DNA of 11,318 bases from Candidatus Curtissbacteria bacterium RIFCSPHIGHO2_01_FULL_41_11 (lineage in GTDB: Bacteria > Patescibacteriota > Microgenomatia > Curtissbacterales > GWA2-41-24). Location of the stretch: contig MFAZ01000026.1 of the NCBI GenBank assembly GCA_001776335.1, positions 15,846 through 27,163 of the forward strand, written 5' to 3'. Below are positions 6,035-11,318 of this stretch, one piece after another. The notes beneath the pieces are model-generated. The model saw nothing but the letters and a program-made list of their open reading frames with translations. It was not told the origin of the DNA and ran no database searches. The position numbers and the translations under genes were made by a program. Each line of letters begins with the position of its first letter. The stretch's first letter is position 1.

Positions 6035-6043
6035 TAAATTAGC

Positions 6044-8818
6044 TTGAAAGACGAAGATTTTTCCGGAATCCATCCTGATTCGTTTCCTCCTGCAAATGAT
6101 CCAGGAATCAAGTCTCAGTCTCGGGCTGAAGTAACCCCGCCACCGGGTCAATTGTTGCCCGACCCTTCTGCTCCCACTCAACCAGAGACTCCAGTGCTTT
6201 CTCCTCCAACTAATATGGATGACGAAAATCATTCTAAATTTAGCTTTTTAAAGAAGAAGATTTTTGTATTGGTTTTCCTTTTATTGTTTCTGGTAGCAGG
6301 ATCTGCAGGCGCCTTTTTTTACCTCAATAAGAAGGTCACTGGCTACACTTTAATTCCTGATGACACGCATTTTTACTTAGCGTTATCCGTAAAAAAGCAC
6401 CCTCAGGTACAAAAGCTTTTAGATTTGGGAAGAATGATGCCGGGCGGGGAGAAGATGATTAAATACTTAGATGATCACAGGTCTGAGCTTTTTGGAGCCA
6501 GAAAGGATCCGTTCAAAAACATATTGGATTTAGCGGACACGGAGGTTTTTTTAGCCAAAATTTCCAGTGATCCCCCACCTGTAATAATTAGTTCTGGAAG
6601 AACTAATACAACAAGTACTCTTGAACATCTAGTTAATATCGTCGAGTTTAAAAACAGTAAGGCCGAAAAAGACGCGTTTAAAAAATTAGGTGATGACAGC
6701 AACATTATTTTGACTAACGAAGCATATGGGAGCGCGCAAGTTGCAAAACTAGAGTTGAAAAGCCAGAGCGAAGAGGAGAAAACAGACACTTTTTCAACAG
6801 GCCTACTCCCCTATCAGGTAACGCTGCCTCTTTCAAAGTCGATTTTTGCGACATCAATTAATAAATATCTGATTGCCGCTGAGCAGGAAGATGATGTAAA
6901 AAAAGTTATAGATATTGCAACAAATGCCAAGGAGAAAAAGTTGGTAAGCTTAGCAGAAGACGAAGACCACACAGAGGTTTCGAGCCACTTTCCCAAAGAA
7001 TATTTAGTGAAATTTTATCAAAGGCAGGTTCTTGCCCCTTTTTCAAATTTGTCACCGGGAACAACTCTACCGCTAATTGGTGGGAATTATGATACTACTG
7101 AGCAAAGTGCCGAAGGCGACAATGTTTTTACTACAAAAAGAGGTCTTTCGATTGTCGCACAGGACAATGGCGTCGATTTCACTTCTTACCAACTTACGAA
7201 AAAATCAAGAATTTCGGAAGGACTAAAACACGGTTTCACTATCGAAAATTCTTTGGCAAACAGACTGCCCTCTGTTTTTAATTCTAATCAGCCTTTTATA
7301 TATACCGAAGTAAAAAATATTAAAGGCGCTATTGAAGACCAGTTAGAACAACTTGAGGATGTAGCTAAAAATTCTAGTGATGAGAACCAGAAGAAAAATT
7401 TTGAGGATGCAAAGAGAAGAATTGAAGATTTAAAGAAAAAATTTAAAGAGGAATTTGAGATTGATGCAGATTCTGATTTGCTCTCGTGGATGGAAAGCAA
7501 CGCGGCTATGATTTTTACTGCCGGTTTTGGAGGGAAAGCACCTGAGCTATTATTCGTTTTTGAAGTCGATAACGCAAATGATGTTGAGACAAAACTTTCT
7601 AAAATAAAATTAAGAGATTATTCCGAGCTTCAAAAACAAAGTGAGACTTTATCCAGAGATAGTATAAGGCGATCGGACTTGAGTCAGATGAGACGTGCTC
7701 TCGAGTTGTATTATCAAGATGAAAGACGGTATCCAAAAACTCAACAAGAACTAGAGGGAGAATATATTTACAAATTGCCGAAAGATCCAAAAACGGAAGA
7801 GCTTTATGTTTATAAATCTCTAAATAACGGGGGTGGTTATGAGATAAGAGCGAATCTTGAACTTTCCGAACCTCTGGTTGTAACAAACCAAAGCGCTGAG
7901 ATTGGTTACTCCTATTATGATAAGGTATCTAAAATTCCTAAAATTTCCGCCAAGGTCGACACATACAACGATATTAATTTTTATTCATACCCTCTCTACT
8001 CTTATAAGGATGACCAGTATACTTTTCGTTTTGCTGCAGACGGAAATTTTGCGGTGATGTCTTTTGGTACAAGTGATCAATCAATGAAAGATATTTTTGA
8101 TTTCGAAAAAACTTCTTCTAATACTCTTGCTACGGAAGTTTCGTGGCAGGAACAGTTTGCAAGGGCACCAAAAAATTTGGGTTCTGTGGCGTATATTGTT
8201 CCCGAAAATATCATGGGGCTCGTGGATTACTTCACAATGAAAGAGCCTTCTTATAAAGAATACGTGAATGACGATTGGATGACTATTCTGAGAGGATATT
8301 TGAAATCACTAAAATCTATCGGCATAACGACCACTCAGGAGGGCAAAACCTTGATTTCTAATTCATTTGTGAATGTTCAAAAATTAGGAGATGATGAAAA
8401 TAGAAAGGTGGAAGAGGCGCTCGATAGAGTGCTAAATGGAAAGGGAGTTGGTTCCCGTCAAAATCAAGCCAGGGATTCCGCCAGGAAAAGTGACGTTGGG
8501 CAACTGGCAACTGCGCTTCAAGCTTATTATACTTCCCCTGGAAACGGTAAATATCCAGAAACTCTGGATGAACTTACCAAAAGTGGGGATATTAAAATTG
8601 TCCCTAAAGACCCAGCCACAAACGAAAATTACGGATATTTAAAGTGTAATAATGCCGAAGTTGCTGTCTATGCAAAACTTGAGGATACCGGAACATACTG
8701 GGTGTGGAGTTCTGAGACAGGTCGAGCAGTTGACTCTAAAGTTGCTTCAGCACCTTCGAGTTGCAATGTTTTTGGGGAGAAGTCGGGCTTAAACTGGAAG
8801 AATTTGCTACCCATTTAA
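6044..8818 (+). CDS. DUF3352-like membrane-anchored protein with two pilin-type globular modules
   Basis: The 924-residue protein has a Pro-rich cytoplasmic N-terminus (1-66), a KKK stop and one membrane helix (about 72-94), then a large outer region. The start of the outer region (YTLIPDDTHFYLALSVKKHP, 101-120) and a later stretch (about 480-525, with AAMIFTAGFGG and ELLFVFEVDNANDVETKL) resemble DUF3352 proteins. Residues 425-473 look coiled-coil. Two modules resemble the globular part of type IV pilins/pseudopilins. Module 1 (about 538-612) has RRSDLSQMRRALELYY, RYPKT and LPKDPKTEELYVY. Module 2 (about 810-924) has RKSDVGQLATALQAYY, KYPET and VPKDPATNENYGY. Neither has a preceding prepilin helix. 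The only cysteines in the protein, C868 and C907, lie in module 2 like a pilin D-region disulfide. The start is TTG at 6044, bounded by an in-frame TAA at 6035 and without an SD. ATG 6215 (residue 58) is the alternative start; it would remove most of the Pro-rich tail and also lacks an SD. The function is unknown; a cell-surface or pilus-associated role is inferred. Confidence 0.88.
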   Translation: MKDEDFSGIHPDSFPPANDPGIKSQSRAEVTPPPGQLLPDPSAPTQPETPVLSPPTNMDDENHSKFSFLKKKIFVLVFLLLFLVAGSAGAFFYLNKKVTGYTLIPDDTHFYLALSVKKHPQVQKLLDLGRMMPGGEKMIKYLDDHRSELFGARKDPFKNILDLADTEVFLAKISSDPPPVIISSGRTNTTSTLEHLVNIVEFKNSKAEKDAFKKLGDDSNIILTNEAYGSAQVAKLELKSQSEEEKTDTFSTGLLPYQVTLPLSKSIFATSINKYLIAAEQEDDVKKVIDIATNAKEKKLVSLAEDEDHTEVSSHFPKEYLVKFYQRQVLAPFSNLSPGTTLPLIGGNYDTTEQSAEGDNVFTTKRGLSIVAQDNGVDFTSYQLTKKSRISEGLKHGFTIENSLANRLPSVFNSNQPFIYTEVKNIKGAIEDQLEQLEDVAKNSSDENQKKNFEDAKRRIEDLKKKFKEEFEIDADSDLLSWMESNAAMIFTAGFGGKAPELLFVFEVDNANDVETKLSKIKLRDYSELQKQSETLSRDSIRRSDLSQMRRALELYYQDERRYPKTQQELEGEYIYKLPKDPKTEELYVYKSLNNGGGYEIRANLELSEPLVVTNQSAEIGYSYYDKVSKIPKISAKVDTYNDINFYSYPLYSYKDDQYTFRFAADGNFAVMSFGTSDQSMKDIFDFEKTSSNTLATEVSWQEQFARAPKNLGSVAYIVPENIMGLVDYFTMKEPSYKEYVNDDWMTILRGYLKSLKSIGITTTQEGKTLISNSFVNVQKLGDDENRKVEEALDRVLNGKGVGSRQNQARDSARKSDVGQLATALQAYYTSPGNGKYPETLDELTKSGDIKIVPKDPATNENYGYLKCNNAEVAVYAKLEDTGTYWVWSSETGRAVDSKVASAPSSCNVFGEKSGLNWKNLLPI

Positions 8819-8855
8819 TTCGGATCATTAATTAGGAAATTATCTGCTGTTTTGT

Positions 8856-9257
8856 TTATCGGCCTTCTTTTATCAAAAACCCCCTAAGGGATTTTATGGA
8901 GTAGTAAAGAGCGAAGAATAGAACTACGGCAAGGAGTTGATTCACCAAATAGAAAAGGTTGGATGAGTTGTTCAAAATAGATTTTATAGCGAAAAATTCA
9001 AAAACCACCAAACCTGAAAGGGAAATTAAATTATCCAAAAGAATAACAATTAATTGATTTGGATTAGTTAAACCTGCGAATACATTTATTAATATAATTG
9101 AGAATATGGAAATGTAAAAAGGAAATGGAATAATTTCTTTAAACAGGGGCAACGTTATAAGCATGATTATGCCTACCAATAAAAACAGCGCACGGACTAA
9201 ATCGCCATAATAGTGTCGTTCGGGGGGCAATTTAAGAAGATCTTTTAGCTGCATCAT
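8856..9257 (-). CDS. Small polytopic membrane protein, hypothetical
   Basis: The 133-residue protein has an amphipathic N-terminus (MMQLKDLLKLPPERHYYGDL) and about four hydrophobic segments near residues 20-39, 44-66, 68-94 and 101-122. It closes with a basic tail. I recognise no family. It is the last gene of the minus-strand operon, 15 bp after the 171-aa membrane protein. A TATAAT (9262-9267, minus strand) 4 nt before the ATG could give an internal near-leaderless start. Two consecutive ATG codons (9257, 9254) leave the exact start open. No clear terminator follows; the plus-strand 924-aa gene ends only 37 bp away. Confidence 0.75.
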   Translation of the reverse strand: MMQLKDLLKLPPERHYYGDLVRALFLLVGIIMLITLPLFKEIIPFPFYISIFSIILINVFAGLTNPNQLIVILLDNLISLSGLVVFEFFAIKSILNNSSNLFYLVNQLLAVVLFFALYYSIKSLRGFLIKEGR

Positions 9258-9261
9258 GGTT

Positions 9262-9267
9262 ATTATA
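9262..9267 (-). promoter_or_regulatory. Consensus -10 box just before the 133-aa gene
   Basis: TATAAT in perfect consensus on the minus strand, 4 nt upstream of ATG 9257 and 7 nt upstream of ATG 9254. No -35 match is found at 16-18 bp. The short AT-rich intergenic sequence makes chance occurrence plausible. Confidence 0.28.
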
Positions 9268-9272
9268 ACTTT

Positions 9273-9788
9273 TTAAGTATCGTTCGAATCTTCAAGCGGG
9301 CGACACAATGATAGGTAAAATACCGATCCTGTTATTAAAAATAATGATATTAGAATTGGGACAAAAACCGGTCCGACCCAAGGAGTTGGTAATAGAAAGA
9401 AAATATCAAGATCGCCAATGCTTTGTGGCCATCCGATTGTTAATTTTAAAAATATGTAATAGAAAATATCCCAGACTCCAAATGCTAAAAAGAAGTAGGC
9501 TATTTGCTCTTTAATTTTTTTGGCTGCGAGCATGGCAACTGTTCCCAGCATTACTAAAGTTGCTGCCTCGCGAATTTTCTCAATATTTAATATTTCCGAA
9601 TCGGTTATGATTTTTACGGCCGCTTGTGGCTCAAGAAAAGCGATACCAGGAACTAAAAATAATATTTCAGCGGAAGTGTCGGGTGATTCGATTGATCCTA
9701 TCAGGTGGCGCAAATAGACTACAGTTGCAGCCTCAATAAAGGCAAAAGCAATGGAAAATATTATAACTCGAGTTTCGTCCTTTCCCAT
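9273..9788 (-). CDS. Polytopic membrane protein, conserved hypothetical
   Basis: The 171-residue protein has about four hydrophobic segments (8-27, 76-90, 96-117 and 138-162). Distinctive sequence lies in two blocks: EKIREAATLVMLGTVAMLAA (70-89), and the region 103-141 containing FGVWDIFYYIFLK, GWP, DIFFLLPTPWVGP. I have a general memory of uncharacterised bacterial membrane proteins with this E-x-x-R-E-A-(A/S)-T and FGxWDIxYY...P-x-P-W-V-G-P pattern, but no function or name. Conserved Trp, Asp and Pro in the helices suggest a specific role rather than a filler anchor. It lies 30 bp after the YjbQ gene and 15 bp before the 133-aa membrane protein, in one operon. The ATG at 9788 has only a distant purine-rich GGAAGG upstream. 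Confidence 0.82.
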   Translation of the reverse strand: MGKDETRVIIFSIAFAFIEAATVVYLRHLIGSIESPDTSAEILFLVPGIAFLEPQAAVKIITDSEILNIEKIREAATLVMLGTVAMLAAKKIKEQIAYFFLAFGVWDIFYYIFLKLTIGWPQSIGDLDIFFLLPTPWVGPVFVPILISLFLITGSVFYLSLCRPLEDSNDT

Positions 9789-9818
9789 TTTTTGTTGTTC
9801 TTTGACCTTCCACCTGTT

Positions 9819-10220
9819 TCAAAAACCAACTATGACTTGTCTTTTTTTGGGTCCGTTTAACTCAATTAAAATAATTCTTTGATAATTACCAAGCAAGAGT
9901 TTTCCATTTTTATAAGGAACGGAAAGCGAGGGTCCGAAGTAGGCCGCAGTGACATGACTTGGTAGGTGGGCGACGTGATGGTTATGAGTAAATTGATTTC
10001 TGATTGTAGTGAGTCTTGGAATTTTAATCTCAAATGCATCTATCAATTCCAATTCCAGCTTGGGATCCAGATAAGAAGTGGTCAGCGCTGCTGTAGTGTG
10101 AGACAAAAATAAATGACAGAAGCCTTCCTTTTCTTTTTGCCGCCTGACAAGTGCTGAGATTTTATCCGTAATATCCACAATTTCTTTCGGTTTATTGGTT
10201 TTGATAATAATTTCTTCCAT
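9819..10220 (-). CDS. YjbQ / UPF0047 family protein
   Basis: The 133-residue protein has the family's normal length and landmarks: HLFLSHTTAALTTSY (36-50), a His-rich stretch around THNHHVAHLPSHV (78-90), TAAYFGPSLSVPYKNGKLLL (91-110), GNYQRIILIELNGPKKRQVI (111-130). UPF0047 members form trimers, and E. coli YjbQ has weak thiamin phosphate synthase activity; the physiological role is not firmly settled. No thiamin genes are adjacent, so a thiamin role here is unproven. The family's usual G-T/N-W-Q is G-N-Y-Q, a conservative change. The start ATG at 10220 is supported by GGAG 6 nt upstream and a 3-bp gap to the preceding baeRF-like gene, indicating translational coupling. Confidence 0.93.
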   Translation of the reverse strand: MEEIIIKTNKPKEIVDITDKISALVRRQKEKEGFCHLFLSHTTAALTTSYLDPKLELELIDAFEIKIPRLTTIRNQFTHNHHVAHLPSHVTAAYFGPSLSVPYKNGKLLLGNYQRIILIELNGPKKRQVIVGF

Positions 10221-10223
10221 ACT

Positions 10224-11009
10224 TTACTCCAGTCTATCGTTTATACGTTGCGCAATTTTCTTGCTATGTAAAAAGACTTCATTTAAAGGAATATTAAGTT
10301 CTGTAACAAATTCTCCAAGGACAATTTTGTTGAGTGGGTAAGTTAAGTGTTTTTTAATTTTTGGAATAATATCTTTGTGTCCGGCGACTATGACAAAGTT
10401 GACTGGGTGATTTTTAACAAATTCTTTGGTCTCTTGTGCTATGAATTTAAGATGTCGGTGCAGATGGTCTTCGATATGCCTCATTATTTTATCCTGTTGA
10501 TCCCAGGTATCATCTCCGTGTTTTACTCTTTGAGGAACCTCCGCATTAAATATATCTTTGTGTTCTTGAATCCGGCCAAGACTAACTGTAAAAAGCCTTG
10601 CTTTCTTTCTATCTGCTACAAGAACTAAATATGGTTTGTACCTATCGAGTGCTTTAGTAATCGGGTGGGTGTAAGGGGAAGATGAAACTACGCAAAGTGG
10701 AGGTACGTGGAATTCAAATTCTAGGGTTTCCCATAAATTTTTGCCTGCCGAAAAAAACGCGATGCTTCGCTTGTTGCGGCTATCATAGGAAGTATTTAGG
10801 TAATCATCAATTCTGGCCAAATCATTCTTGAAAGCTTTTTGTTCTTCCCCGTTTAAATTTTGGTGTATTTGGGAATGAAACATTGAGCGCAATTGTGACT
10901 GTGGTGGAGTCTTTTTTTGTGAGGCTCCTAAATAGACAGATAAGATTGGAAATCTAGGATTGATAAAAGTGTTTAGTTTTTTTAAGGTTTTTTCTATTTT
11001 GTTTTCCAT
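10224..11009 (-). CDS. baeRF / Vms1-like (eRF1-related) protein
   Basis: From the ATG at 11009 the protein has 261 residues. An in-frame TTG at 11015 would add two, but it overlaps the upstream stop codon, while the ATG has AGG about 6 nt upstream. It resembles bacterial archaeo-eukaryotic release-factor-like (baeRF) proteins. The N-terminal strand region is FPILSVYLGA; a middle domain has the typical FSAGKNLWETLEF and VPPLCVVSSSPYTHPI. A core, YLVLVADRKKARLFTVSLGRI, is followed by a charged loop and long helix (about 165-200), then VNFVIVAGHKDIIPKIKKHL and a helical C-terminus with AQRIND. Related Vms1/ANKZF1 and eRF1 proteins cleave peptidyl-tRNA with a GGQ or GxQ loop. Here the loop region reads RVKHGDDTWDQQDK and has no GGQ, so catalysis is uncertain. 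Only 2 bp separate it from the PIMT stop, and YjbQ follows after 3 bp. Confidence 0.78.
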   Translation of the reverse strand: MENKIEKTLKKLNTFINPRFPILSVYLGASQKKTPPQSQLRSMFHSQIHQNLNGEEQKAFKNDLARIDDYLNTSYDSRNKRSIAFFSAGKNLWETLEFEFHVPPLCVVSSSPYTHPITKALDRYKPYLVLVADRKKARLFTVSLGRIQEHKDIFNAEVPQRVKHGDDTWDQQDKIMRHIEDHLHRHLKFIAQETKEFVKNHPVNFVIVAGHKDIIPKIKKHLTYPLNKIVLGEFVTELNIPLNEVFLHSKKIAQRINDRLE

Positions 11010-11011
11010 GT

Positions 11012-11318
11012 TCAACCTACGGTTAGTAATTTTGATTTGAATTTATTGCTTTTGTCAAATCTGCCGAAGTTTTCTTCAAAACCAAATTTTCCCCTCAGTG
11101 GGACAAAAGCAACCGGCTCTATATCTATAATCTTGATCGTGTTGCCAACTTTTTTGCCAACTTTTAATTGCTGTCCATAGAGGCTTTCTCCAACTGGGAT
11201 AACGATTCTTCCTCCGACTTTAAGCTGATCGATAAGCGGTTGGGGAATTTGGTTACCTGCCGCTGTAACAATAATTGCATCATATGGCGCGTACTTTTGA
11301 AGACCTTGTGAACCGTCT
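11012..11318 (-). CDS. pcm: Protein-L-isoaspartate O-methyltransferase, C-terminal part (5' end outside window)
   Basis: The last 101 residues are present, ending in TGA at 11012-11014; the start lies beyond the window edge. The visible sequence begins DGSQGLQKYAPYDAIIVTAA, then NQIPQPLIDQLKVGGRIVIP and VGESLYGQQL, and later EPVAFVPLRGKFG. These match the end of the Rossmann methyltransferase core and the C-terminal region of PIMT: the DG-x-x-G turn, APYDAIIVTAA, IP-x-x-L-x-x-QL-x-x-GGR-x-V-x-PVG, and VxFVPL-x-G. The enzyme uses S-adenosylmethionine to methylate abnormal L-isoaspartyl residues and start their repair, in the cytoplasm. The SAM-binding motif I is not in the window. It is the most upstream visible gene of the right-hand operon. 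Confidence 0.93.
   Translation of the reverse strand, partial: DGSQGLQKYAPYDAIIVTAAGNQIPQPLIDQLKVGGRIVIPVGESLYGQQLKVGKKVGNTIKIIDIEPVAFVPLRGKFGFEENFGRFDKSNKFKSKLLTVG

Noticed and set aside
8877..8899. AAAAACCCCCTAAGGGATTTT as a terminator at the convergent 8818/8856 junction
   Set aside because: Only a 3-bp GC stem forms, with a 3-nt loop and two mismatches before the A/T pairs, and it lies inside the coding end of the minus-strand gene.
10347..10628. Plus-strand 93-codon frame inside the baeRF-like gene
   Set aside because: It is antisense to a coupled operon gene and has no promoter, SD or recognisable motif.

Overview
The window reads as a compact bacterial chromosome segment of low to moderate GC. 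It most resembles a Candidate Phyla Radiation (Patescibacteria) genome, plausibly of the Microgenomates group. The reasons are gene content (a DUF5679-type mini zinc ribbon, DUF3048 and DUF4446 envelope proteins, a membrane-anchored DUF3352-like protein with pilin-like modules, a baeRF-type protein), short intergenic gaps, many small membrane-anchored hypotheticals, and several genes with no Shine-Dalgarno (SD) sequence but a -10 box just upstream of the start codon. TGA is used as a stop, so this is not the recoded Gracilibacteria/Absconditabacteria code. The phylum call is inference. I see no rRNA, tRNA, CRISPR array or transposon.

Left block (118-4615, minus strand). A DUF4446 membrane protein is followed by a DUF3048 (YerB-like) anchored protein, a winged-helix/nucleotidyltransferase fusion, and an orphan 740-residue protein. 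The orphan has a clear sigma70-type promoter (TTGACC, 17 bp, TATACT) and a predicted leaderless start. It appears to hold two diverged copies of one domain joined by an acidic then Lys/Arg-rich linker.

Central plus-strand block (4738-5291). An 89-residue protein with a C-terminal membrane helix is followed by a structured 143-bp spacer and a 46-residue zinc-ribbon gene that is too short for simple ORF calling. The zinc-ribbon gene has an exceptionally strong SD that can fold into a sequestering hairpin, and alternative pairings lie upstream. A bidirectional terminator separates it from the convergent gene.

Divergent pair (5359-8818). A minus-strand N-terminally anchored protein and a plus-strand 924-residue protein share a 61-bp intergenic region with overlapping predicted promoters. 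The large protein has a Pro-rich N-terminus, one membrane helix, DUF3352-like regions, and two copies of a type IV pilin/pseudopilin-like globular module without their own prepilin helices.

Right operon (8856-11318, minus strand). In transcription order: the 3' part of protein-L-isoaspartate O-methyltransferase (PIMT), a baeRF/Vms1-like protein, a YjbQ/UPF0047 protein and two small polytopic membrane proteins. Most gaps are 2-30 bp. The first three genes hint at protein repair and translation quality control, but that link is inference. No stretch longer than 300 bp lacks a gene.
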